In this document: piece after piece, positions 35,906-45,842 of the stretch
Layout: every line of letters starts with the position of its first letter
Position numbering within the stretch: the stretch's first letter is position 1
NCBI GenBank assembly: GCA_014529385.2
Contig: CM043946.1
Location: forward strand, 33,186,558-33,250,557
Length of the DNA: 64,000 nt
Reading direction: 5' to 3'
From: Adiantum capillus-veneris
Taxonomy: Eukaryota > Streptophyta > Polypodiopsida > Polypodiales > Pteridaceae
Position numbers and translations under genes: made by a program
The notes under the pieces: generated by a model
What the model saw: the letters and a program-made list of their open reading frames with translations, nothing else
What the model was told of the DNA's origin: nothing
Database searches by the model: none

Positions 35906-37120
35906 TGTCACGTGACACATCCAGCCCTATGTGTCCGTGGACAAGCTACACCATGATCAGGGTTTCAATCGGTCCATTCAAGTCTAGATTAGAAGTGATC
36001 TGGCACTTTTTGTGAGTCTATTCGTAGACCGTGCATGCCCAGTCACTTGGTATAGATGCATATCCTCTGGTTGCACACAGCATGATCATCAGTATTCCCA
36101 TCGGAATCCATTAGAATTAATTAGGGGATTTTTCCAATGCATTTAGCCTATTTTTGACATTTTTCACTTATTAATTTAAGTGACTTTCCAACAAAAGTAG
36201 GTAGGGCAATTTTGCTAAGTTAATATATAAGCAAACCCAAGTTAGCAGTAATTGGCAGAAGAGGCAGCAGGAGCTTCCCGCTCAACAGGCAACTTCTCAG
36301 CAGTACCCCCCCTCAGCCATCCCTAGCGTTTTCAAGCAGTACCATTACCACCCTCACCCCATCCCTGGCATTTCCCCCACAGCATCCAGCATCGCCATCA
36401 AGTGCCATTCTCTGGCGTTTTCCCGCGACCCACAAGCCTCAGTCCTTAGCGTTTTTTACCATCAGCAGCAGCCCCAAGGCCCCGCGTTTTTGGGATTGCA
36501 AACCAGCAGCAAAACCCAGCGATTTCAGCCTATGGTAGCGTTTTTCACAGCAGGTTTCCAGCCCATAAAAACGCAGCCTTACCTGCAGTCCATCAGCGTT
36601 TTTCAGACCTCGATATCCACACAAAAACGCAGCCTGTTCCTTGCCATAACCTCAGCGTTTTGTCATTAGCATGAACCCCGAGAAAACCACCATTTTCAGC
36701 CATAAGGACAGCAGTATTAGCAGTCAATTTCAGCCCCGAAACAGCCATGAATTTCAGCGATTAGAAGATCCCAGATTTCAGCCATCAAGTCGTTGTCGTC
36801 ATCACCGTCGTTGTCGTCGGCATAGTCCAAGTTGCATTAGTCCATTGCATACGCATTGTACACCTTTGTGCAATCAAAGTAGACCACTCTCGCTGACGAG
36901 AGTGGGGCCTTCGGAGGAGGGTTTTACAACCTCTCGGTGTCGTATCTCTTCTCTCTCCTTCTCTCAGTCTTATTCACTTGCACGCACAATATCCACTCAC
37001 TTTGTTCGTGATCATAGCACTCTCCATAAAGACGGAAGGCTCTCTCCTTCCCTAAGAACTAAAAGGAACAAAGATCACTAATCTTAAGAAAATACAACAT
37101 TCATTCCGTTGCACCTTACA
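35906..37120 (+). repeat. LTR B (3' LTR, subfamily I)
   Basis: Begins with the 12-bp palindrome TGTCACGTGACA and ends CACCTTACA. Perfect 9-bp hairpin CCACTCTCG-CTGA-CGAGAGTGG at 36884-36905. TATA-like TTAATATATAAG near 36219. Confidence 0.9.
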
Positions 37121-37932
37121 CAGCAAGACCCCCCAGCAGACACCAAATCTGCCCTAGCGTTTTTGGATCAGCCTCAAGCTCTAGCGTTTTGCAAATTTCA
37201 ACCTTACGACATCGCGACATGATCGTTGCGGTAGCAGATCTTCACCGCATCGGTTCTCCCGCGACAGATCAGCCCTAGCATTAGCAGAAACAACATAAGA
37301 GACCTATAGTTTTTGAACCAGCAGACTCTCCGCGACAGATTCAACCTTTGCATCAGCATTTTGCATTTTCAGCGTGTAGACACTGCAGAACAAGTCCCGA
37401 ACCTTGCAGATTTCACCTTCCCGCAGCAGTTCCTCGCCGCACAGTCAGATCAGCCAGCGTTTGCAGTTTCAGCCCGAAAAACGCAGATTTCAGCATCTGC
37501 GTTTTCAGCGCGCCGTCGTCGCATCGTCGTCATCGCCGTCGTCACCGACATAAGAGTCGGAATTCAGCAGATACAAGATTTGCAGAGTTCAGCCATTAGT
37601 GTTTTCAAATTTCAGCTCGTCTCGTCGTCAACATCATCGGCAAGTCCATAGCATTGTAGAGATTTGTGCAATCAATAGTAGACCGCTCTAGCCATAGAGA
37701 GTGGGGCCTTCAGAGGAGGGTTTGACAACATTCTAGTGTCGTATTCTTCTCTCTCTATCTTTCAGTCTCAGTACCTTCATTCACAGTGTTTATCACTTTG
37801 TTTGTGAGCACTTGCACTCTCTCACTAAAGGAACGGAAGGCTCTCCCTTCCGTAAGTAAATGGAACCCTTGAGCTCAGTTCGGAGCACTCATCTTGAGCA
37901 AAGTTCAACATTCACTTCCGCTGCACCTTACA
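37121..37932 (+). repeat. LTR C, 5'-truncated LTR of subfamily III
   Basis: Abuts LTR B without spacer, starts mid-LTR (CAGCAAGACC) and runs to the family end CACCTTACA at 37932. Closest to LTRs D/E in the CGTCGTCGCATCGTCGTC segment. Its left half is missing. Confidence 0.75.
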
Positions 37933-39135
37933 GATATTGAATAAGAGTGATGGCCACGAGATGTAGAGTTTTATGAATGGATAAAGTGGCTACAATCAAT
38001 TGAGGATAGCACCAGAAAACAGAGCGAAAACAACATTCATCACTAAATGGGGAGCATTCATGTACTTAGTCATGCTGTTTGAATTATCCAATGCTCCAGC
38101 AACATTTCAACGATGTATGATGGAAATATTTAGTGAGTTTCTTCATAAATTCTTGGCTATATTTGTGGATGATTTCACAAGGTTTTCAATAGAAGATATG
38201 CATCTCTTGTTTTTGAAAATGGTATTCGAGAGATGCAAAGAGAGAAGAATTTTTCTGAATCGGTCTTTATGATCTGAAAGGGGCAGCTACTATGGCATAT
38301 TGTATCCAGAAATGGCATCGAGATGGCCGAAGACAAAGTCCGATGTATGTAACAAGCTTGAGCACCAACGAATGTGTCTGCATTAAGGCCATTCTTGGGG
38401 TACATCAACTTTTATAGAAGATTCATTCATATATTTGTGACCAAGGTTCTTCCATTATATGAAGGGACCCAAAAGAGAGTGAAGTTCATATGAACCCTAG
38501 AATGTGAGGCTAGTTTCCAAAGCCTAAAAGGAACGATCTGCAGGAAGCCAATTCTTCGTCAACCAAACTGGGAAGTGATATTTCATGTTCATATGGGGAT
38601 GCATCTGGTATGGCGATGGGAGCAATATTGGCCCAGCTTGATGGAAAGACACACTACCCAGTCTACTTTGCCGGTCGCTCGTAGGTTCAGTATAGTTTAA
38701 CACAGATACTTTGCAACGAAAAGGAAGGCACTGCAAACGGCATTCAAAGCGACCAAGTTCAAACACTATCTATTGGGAAAGCTAATCCATTTTTATGTTA
38801 ACCATCAAGCACTCCTCTTTCTGATAAACAAGGTGGTAATCCAACGCCGGTTAATGAGATGGATGATGTTCTTGTTGGAATTTGAGTCCAAGATCTTGCA
38901 CAAGCCAGGAAAACTCACTGTGGTGCAAACTTCTTGTCTAGAAGTACGGAGGGAATATCAGAAACGTCACTGAGAGATAAGCCAATCAATGCTGAGTTAT
39001 TTCCAGAGTATGGTGATGGACGGAATGGCAAGAGGTGTATGACTTCTTCCAGTTCGGAGGATTTCCATAGAATTGGTCCCAGTCCGATAGGAAGGCACTA
39101 ATCATTAAGAGTCTGAAATTCACTATCATAGGTGG
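37933..39135 (+). pseudogene. Old Gypsy pol, RT and RNase H part (host of the insertions)
   Basis: RT fragments RIAPENRAKTTFITKWGAF, NAPATFQRCMMEIFSEFL and AIFVDDFTRFS (the VDD catalytic pair), then with stops and shifts RNase H pieces IFHVHMGMH, KHYLLGKLIHFYVNHQALL and RRLMRWMMFLLEFESK. It ends at LKFTIIGG, where the LTR D-H cluster is inserted; integrase resumes at 48138 in matching order. The integrase style suggests a Tat/Athila-like lineage. Confidence 0.85.
39131..39135. other. Target-site duplication GGTGG (left copy)
   Basis: Matches 48138-48142 after LTR H. The shared direct repeat extends to 10 bp (TCATAGGTGG, 39126-39135 and 48133-48142), so the exact LTR H edge is ambiguous by a few bases. 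Confidence 0.75.
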
Positions 39136-40293
39136 TGTCACGTGACACATCCAACCCTATGTGTCCGTGGACAAGCTACAGCATGACAAGGGTTCAGTTC
39201 AGTCAAGTCAGTCTAGAATAGGAAGTGATATGGCACTTTTGTGAGTCTATTCGCAGACAGTGCATGTCCAGACACTTAGAGTAGATGCATATCCTCTGGT
39301 TGCACAAAGCATGACCATCAAATTTCCATCAGGAGCATTTTCACAGTGCATAGACCTATTTTCCCTATTTTTGACATTTTTCACTTATTATTTTTAAGTG
39401 ACTTTTGTTGGAAACTAGGTAGGGCAATTTTGCTAAGTTTGTATATATAGAAACCTGGCGCTAGCACTTTCTGGCAGAAGAGGCAGCAGGAGCACTCGCT
39501 CAACAGGCAACTTCTCAGCAGAACCCCAAATGCCCTAGCGTTTTTGCTTCACAGCCTAAAGCTAGCGTTTTTGGACCAATTCAGCCAGTGTTATTGCTCT
39601 TGCAGATCCCTCGAGACAGAAGACCAAGCAGACTCTCCAGCGTTAGCAAATTTCCACCGCAAGGACAAAGATCAGCCCTAGCGTTTTTGCATCTTCAAGG
39701 CACTTCAACATTTTTGCAGATCTTCACGACGGAATCCCCACAAGCATCAGCGTTTTCAGTTTTCAGAAATCAAAATCCCCAGTAGAACCCCCCGAACCTC
39801 GCAGATCTGACCTTCCCGCAGTAATTCCTCGCTGCACGGTCAGATTCCGCAAGGTTTACAGATTCAGCATCTGCGTTTTCAGCGCGTCGTCGTCGCATCA
39901 TCGTCACCAATATAGAGTCAAAATTCAGCAGATAAAGATTTGTGAATTTCAGCCGTAGCATTTTCAGATTTCAGCCCGTCTCGTCGTCGTCGACATCGTC
40001 AACAAGTCCAAAGCATTGTAGAGATTTGTGCAATCATAAGTAGACCGCTCTCGCCATAGAGAGTGGGGCCTTCGGAGGAGGGTTTGACAACATTCTGGTG
40101 TCGTATTCTTCTTTCTCTATCTCTTAGTATCATGCACCTTCATTCACAGTGTCTATTCACTTTTTTTGTGTCCATTGCACTCTCTCACTAAAGGACGGAA
40201 GGCTCTTCCTTCCGTAAGTAAAAGGAACCTTGAGCACAGTTCGGAGCACTCATCTTGAGCAAAGTTCAACATTCACTTCCGCTGCATCTTACA
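39136..40293 (+). repeat. LTR D
   Basis: 1158 bp; TGTCACGTGACA start; TCACTTA/TAAGTGA inverted repeat at 39381-39401; TATA box GTATATATAG at 39441-39450; hairpin CCGCTCTC/GAGAGTGG at 40045-40066. Confidence 0.92.
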
Positions 40294-40993
40294 TTCGTTT
40301 CTTGTATTTTAGTCAGTGTCTTTATGTGATCCCTTTTGGTAGGCATACCATATTGTACGTTGAGCACGATTCACTCATGAATGAGCACGGATGTATGCGG
40401 ATTTCTCATGAAAAGCTCAAAAGTATGCACCCAAGGAATTCACATTCCATGTCTCTTCCTTGGCATGACATAGTCGTACAAAGAGCACAAGCAAGTTTGA
40501 GCATCAAGCATCTGCATTTCCATTGTAATTTGCCACAGTTGATTGATTTAGATCAGAAAGTCAAGATTCGACCCCATTGTTTGCGTGTGTTTGATAAACG
40601 GTTTGGCACTCCGTCACTTCGTTCATTTGCATTGCATGCACAGTTTTTTCGAAGGACTAGAATTTTTCCAGTCACTTTACATGGAATGAGTATATTCATG
40701 TTTTTGTGTTGAAAGTGGTTTCAGGAATTCTCAACCTCGGAGATTCTTGAAGAAGGTAGACGCATGACTATGGACGAAGTTGAAGCATTCAAGGAGCCAC
40801 AGATGACTTTGTGTCGCTTTCGGCGCTGCCCAAAGAAGAAGACATTGCAGACCTTTATGAAGTTCAAGTATCGCATGACCCACACATCAGAGTGGGCCGA
40901 CGAAGAGTCCTTTCTAGGATTCCGGATGCTATTGGCGATCTACCTCGACGCCATACAGTTCGGTACCAGTACCTCACTTTGAAAAGGAGGGGA
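40294..40993 (+). pseudogene. Deleted internal region 1: ORF2 C-terminal domain
   Basis: A single frame runs from the LTR D edge to TGA at 40980-40982, immediately followed by the polypurine tract. It has one internal TGA where other copies have Trp (FLC*KWFQEF). Motifs: SLMNEHGCMRISHEKLKSMH, SHSMSLPWHDIVVQRA, LPQLIDLDQKVKIRPHC, TFMKFKYRMTHTSEWADEES, DAIQFGTSTSL. Confidence 0.82.
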
Positions 40994-42199
40994 TGTCAGT
41001 GACACATCCAACCCTATGTGTACGTGGATAAGCTACAGCATGACAAGCGTTCAATTCAGTCAAGTCAATCTAGAATAGGAAGTGGTCTGGCACTTCTGTG
41101 AGTCTATTCGCAGACCGTGCATGTCCAAACACTTAGAGTAGATGCATATCCTCTGGTTGCACACAGCATGACTATCAGATTTTCATCAGAACCCACCAGG
41201 AGCATTTTTACAGTGCATAGACCTATTTTCCCTATTTTTGACATTTTTCACTTATTATTTTTAAGTGACTTTTGTTGGAAACTAGGTAGGGTAATTTTGC
41301 TAAGTTTGTATATATAGAAAACTAGCGCTAGCACTTTCTGGCAGAAGAGGCAGCAGGAGCACTCGCTCAACAGGTAACTTCTCAGCAGAACCCCGGATGC
41401 CCTAGCGTTTTTGCTTCACAGCCTAAAGCTATCGTTTTTGGACCAGATCAGCCAGCGTTTTTGCTCTTGCAGATCCCTGGCGACAGAAGACCAAGCAAAC
41501 TCCCTGACATTAGAAGATTTCCACCGCAAGGACAAAGATCAGCCCTAGCGTTTTTGCATCTGCAAGGCACGCGTTTTTCCAGATCTTCGCGACGGAATCC
41601 CCACAAGCATCGGCATTTTCAGTTATCAGCAGTCAGACTCCCCAGTAGAACCCCCGAACCTCGCAGATCTCACCTTCCCGCAATAGTTCCTCGTCGCACG
41701 GTCAGATTCCGCAAGGTTTACAGATTCAGCCCAGAAAACGCAGATTTCAGCATCTGCGTTTTCACCGCGTCGTCGTCGCATCATCGTCATCGACATCGTC
41801 ACCGACATAGAGTCAGAATTCAGCAGATAAAGATTTGCATATTTTAGCCGTAGCATTTTCAGATTTCAACCTGTCTCGTCGTCGTCCTCATTGTCGTCGA
41901 CATCGTCGGCAAGTCCAAAGCATTGTAGAGATTTGTGCAATCATAAGTAGACCGCTCTCGCCATAGAGAGTGGGGCCTTCGGAGGAGGGTTTGACAACAT
42001 TTTGGTGTCGTATTCTTCTTTCTCTATCTCTCAGTCTCATGCACCTTCATTCACAGTGTCTTCACTTTGTTTGTGTCCATTGCACTCTCTCACTAAAGGA
42101 ACGGAAGGCTCTCCCTTCCGTAAGTAAAAGGAACCTTGAGCACAGTTCGGAGCACTCATCTTGAGCAAAGTTCAACATTCACTTCCGCTGCATCTTACA
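40994..42199 (+). repeat. LTR E
   Basis: 1206 bp, very similar to LTR D. Its first bases (TGTCAGTGACAC) have lost one C of the terminal palindrome. Shared by both internal units. Confidence 0.92.
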
Positions 42200-42716
42200 T
42201 TCGTTTCCTGTATTTTAGTCAGCGTCTTTATGTGATCCCTTTCGGTCGGCATACCATATTGTACGTTAACCACGATTCACTCATGAATGAGCACGGATGT
42301 ATGCGGATTTCTCATGAAAAGCTCAAAAGTATGCACCCAAGGAATTCACATTCCATGTCTCTTCCTTGGCATGACATAGTCGTACAAAGAGCATAAGCAA
42401 GTTTGAGCATCAAGCATTGGCATTTCCATTGTGATTTGCCACAGTTGATTGATTTAGATCAGAAAGTCAAGATTCGACCCCATTGTTTGCGTTTGTTTGA
42501 TGAACGGTTTGGCACTCCGTCACTTTGTTCATCTGCATTGTATGGCATTGTATGCACAGTTTTTTCGAAGGACTAGAATTTTTCCAGTCACTTTACATGG
42601 AATGGGTATGTTCATGGTTTTGTGTTGGAAGTGGTTTCAGGAATTCTCAGCCTCGAAGATTCTTGAAGAAGGTAGACACATGACTATGGACGAAGTTGAA
42701 GCATTCAAGGAGCCAC
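42200..42716 (+). pseudogene. Deleted internal region 2 (left part): ORF2 C-terminal domain
   Basis: Same content and same left junction as internal region 1. Interrupted after AAGGAGCCAC by a minus-strand element; the remainder (AGATGACTTTGTGTCGC...) resumes at 46960 and ends at LTR H. Confidence 0.82.
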
Positions 42717-43885
42717 TGTAAGGTGCAACGGAATGAATGTTTGAACTTTGCTCAAGATGAGTGCTCCGAACTGTGCTCAAGGTTCCTTTTCGTTCTTACG
42801 GAAGGTAGAGCCTTCCGTTCTTAATGAGAGAGTGCAATGATTACGAACAAAGTGAATGGACACTGTGCGTACAAGTGTATGAGACCGAGAGATAGAGAGA
42901 GAAGAGAATACGACACCAGAGACGTAAAACCCTCCTCCGAAGGCCCAACTCTCGTCGGCGAGAGTGGTCTACTATTGATTGCACAAACTGGTACAAACTG
43001 AATGCATGTGAATGATGCAAGTCTAGGCTGGATCGATGATGACGACGACGGGGATGGTGAGACCGATCTAAGGGCTGAAAACTGAGGCTTTCTAACTGCT
43101 GTCCAAAAACGCAATTGGCTGAAATCTGCTGCTTTCCACCTGCTATCCAAAAACGCAGTTGGCTGAAATCTGATGGGATCAAAAACGCTGTTGTGGGCTG
43201 CTTCTTGTGGGCTGAAATCTGCCGGTCCTGAGGCGGTCAAGGCTGAAAACTGCCGGTTCTTTCTTTGCTGAAAAACGCTATGGCTTCTGGCGACTTGGGG
43301 GTTCTTAAAAACGCTAGGTCGTGAGAAGGTCTGGCGATGAGATCTTGCTGCAAAACGCTAGTGCTGAGGTCTTCTTGGCGATGGTTATCTACTGAGGAAA
43401 ATGCCAAGCTGATGTTGATGAAAAACGCTAGGGACTGGGACTGTCTCGCTTGGAGGGAAAAACGCCACCAAAGGAGATTCTTGCTGAGAAGTTGCCTGTT
43501 GAGCACTGATGCTCCTGTTGCCTCTTCTGCCAATTAGTGCTAGTCTAGGTTGGCTTATATACAAAATTACTCAATTTGCCCTACCTACTTTCCAACAAGT
43601 CACTTAAAAATAATAAGTGAAAAATGTCAAAAATAGGGAAAATAGGCTAAATGCACTGAAAAATTCCCCTGAAGGATTCTGATGGATTCTGATGGGAATG
43701 CTTATGATCATGTTGTGTGCAACCAAAGGATATGCATCTATACTAAGTGCCTGGGCATGCACGGTCTACGAACAAACTCACAAAAGTGCCAGAACACTTC
43801 TAAATCTAGACTGACTGGACTGACTGAACCCTTGTCGTATTGTAGCTTGTCCACGGACACATAGGGTTGGATGTGTCACGTGACA
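42717..43885 (-). repeat. LTR F (3' LTR)
   Basis: 1169 bp. Ends (minus strand) CACCTTACA and starts TGTCACGTGACA. Differs from LTR G by scattered substitutions and an insertion of about 50 bp near 43165-43215. Confidence 0.92.
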
Positions 43886-43900
43886 TGCCCTCCTTTTCAA
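43886..43900 (-). promoter_or_regulatory. Polypurine tract overlapping the ORF2 stop
   Basis: TTTGAAAAGGAGGGCA on the minus strand directly before LTR F; the TGA of ORF2 (43899-43897) lies inside it. Confidence 0.8.
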
Positions 43901-44979
43901 AGTGAGGTACTGATACCGAACTGTATGGCGTCGAGGGAGATCGCCAATAGCATCCGGAATCCTGGAAGGGACTCTTCGCCGGCCCACTCTGATGTGTGGG
44001 CCGTGTGATACTTGAACTTCATAAAGGTCTACAACGCTTGCTTCTTTGGGCCGCGCCGAAAGCGATACAAAGTCTTATGTGGCTCCTTCGATGCTTCAAC
44101 TTCGTCTAGAATCATGCTTTTTTCTTCTTCAAGAATCTCCATGGCTGAAAATTCTTGAAACCACTTCCAACACAAAAACATGAACGTACCTATTCCATGT
44201 AAAGTGATTGGAAAAAATCATGTCGTCCTAATAGACTGCGCATGCAATGTAGATGAACAAAGAGACGGAGTGCCAAACCGTTTACCACACACACGCAAAC
44301 AATGAGATCGAATCTTTCTCTTTTGATCTAAATCAATCAACTGTGGCAATTCACAACGGAAATGCCCATGCTTGGTGCTCATACTTTCATGTGCTCTTTC
44401 TACAAATGTGTCATGCCAAGGAAGAGACATGGAATGTGACGTCCTTGAATGCATACTTTTCAGCTTTTCATGAACAATCCGCATACATTCGTGCTCATTC
44501 ATGAGTGAAACGTGCTCAACGTACAATATGTCATGTCTAAGAAAAGGTACCACATAAAGACGCTGACTAAAATACAAGAAACGATCACGAATGAAACACT
44601 CGATCAATGCGTGCTGACTAATCATGCGAACACATAGTACTTCCTGTAAGGGTTCTTTGGACCTAGGCTCGAGAGCCAAGACCGATCCTTCGTGATTGAT
44701 CGAAACTGCAACGAGGTTAGCTTCGCTAGAAACAGCATCAACTAACTCATCATCCTTGTGAACAACCACGTCATCTTCATGCAAATTATCACGCTTGTGA
44801 GAAATCACATCTTGATCATGCAAATCATCATGCTTGTCATTGTCATCCAAATCATCATGCTCATCGTTATCAATCAAATCATCATGCAAATCATTGTCAT
44901 TCAAATCATCATGCAAATCATGTGTCTTGCTTTGGAGAAGAAGAGACTGAGAGAGTCTCCTTCTCCTAGTTCTGTGCAA
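43897..44979 (-). CDS. ORF2 of the RT-less Gypsy family, best copy (about 360 codons)
   Basis: Frame from MHRTRRRRLSQSL through the acidic block (HDLHDDLNDNDLHDDLIDND and following) and the conserved domain (SLMNEHECMRIVHEKLKSMH, SHSMSLPWHDTFVERAH, LPQLIDLDQKRKIRSHC). The first 253 codons are uninterrupted to TGA 44220-44218. The same frame then continues (LHGIGTFMFLCWKWFQEF, TFMKFKYHTAHTSEWAGEES) with one more stop (TAG near 44022) to the family stop at 43897. Composition of the repeat block is dominated by Asp, His, Leu and Asn; no signal peptide or membrane segment is evident. The true start is unknown, since in the full element the frame continues from protease. Function unknown. Confidence 0.65.
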
Positions 44980-45073
44980 AGTGCACCTACACTTGAGAAA
45001 AAAGTCGCAACATCTCTTCCATATGTCGGTCGTTCATTGCCTTTCTTGCTTTCTTCTCGCGATCAAATTCGGC

Positions 45074-45490
45074 TTATCTTTCTTTGGCTTCCAAGCGTGC
45101 TTGCTTGCTCTCATGCGCTATGGCTGCCATTCTTTCTTGGTGTTCGCGCTCCATTTCTGCTCTTCTTAATTCGCGTTCTAACTTCCTTTCCATAAACATC
45201 TGGTCCAAAGCCTCCATACGAGTTAGTGCAATCCTTGACGTAGATGGGGAAGGGGGAGGGTTGGAAAAACCTCCTGGTGGGGAAAATTCTTCTTCACCTC
45301 TCTCATGCTCATCACCTCTAAGCGAAGTATCCATTCCGCTTCGAGTGATGACCATTCTGAAGTCGTGGGTTCTTGTGGGTTCTTGTGGTCTTGAGGTTCT
45401 TAAGTTCACGAGGAACTTGGGTTCTTGGGTTCTTGGGTTCTTGGGGATCTTGAGTTCTTGAGGGTCTTGAGGTTCTTCTTTCGCTTGCAA
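45074..45490 (-). pseudogene. gag N-terminal fragment of subfamily II
   Basis: Contains MVITRSGMDTSLRGDEHERG, the counterpart of the gag start at 32945, then a Glu/Arg-rich coiled-coil-like segment ending EAKER-stop. The upstream in-frame part (PKNPRTQEPKFL...) is leader sequence with short repeats of CAAGAACC. The rest of gag is deleted. Confidence 0.8.
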
Positions 45491-45829
45491 TCTGTGTTAG
45501 AGAAGAATCTTCTCTTCACCCGAGTTCTGCTCTTTTCCGCGGGTGCACCCCTTGGCGACCTTGCGCTCACACGCGCTCACACCAAGGTTGTTTTTTCCCA
45601 CCTCACGTCGATTGGCCGGCCGTTAAGTGCACGGTCCGCTCTCAATGAGTGAAAAGAGGCACAAGGGGAGGCTGGACAAGCTTTTCTTTCTTGGGTTTCC
45701 TGTCACTCTTCAAAAACACGAATAGAATCGATACGCCCAAGCGAACTTGGGTTCGTGCGACCGCAACAAGCAAAAAAATTCTTGTGATTCTTGTGGTTCT
45801 TTCCTTGAGTGATATAGAACACTGCCAAA

Positions 45830-45841
45830 GCTCTGATACCA
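45830..45841 (-). promoter_or_regulatory. Primer-binding site (initiator tRNA-Met)
   Basis: TGGTATCAGAGC on the minus strand, one base after LTR G. Confidence 0.94.
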
Positions 45842-45842
45842 A

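Larger units (their letters stand above)
31013..37120 (+). mobile_element. RT-less Gypsy-like element, subfamily I (6.1 kb)
   Basis: LTR 31013-32469, tRNA-Met primer-binding site, gag-protease, acidic Asp/His-rich ORF, polypurine tract, LTR 35906-37120. There is no room for and no trace of RT, RNase H or integrase between protease and polypurine tract, so it must depend on enzymes from another element. The two LTRs differ in length (1457 and 1215 bp), near-identical in their 3' ~750 bp and divergent before. The flanks do not share a clean 5-bp duplication: CAGCA follows the right LTR (37121-37125) but lies two bases away from the left LTR (31006-31010). Confidence 0.85.

Noticed and set aside
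31008-37125. Clean 5-bp target-site duplication for the LTR A-B element
   Set aside because: Bases next to the LTRs are GCAGA and CAGCA; CAGCA on the left is two bases away, so a standard TSD cannot be claimed.
38000-38272. Intact reverse-transcriptase gene
   Set aside because: Only a ~90-codon piece is open; flanking parts have many stops and the element is split by later insertions.
40811-41002. Alternative frame over the 3' end of ORF2 (HTVRYQYLTLKRRG type), also seen at 35690 and 43778
   Set aside because: Recurs only because the DNA is conserved. It runs through the polypurine tract into the LTR, while the frame ending GTSTSL stops at the tract in both subfamilies II and III.
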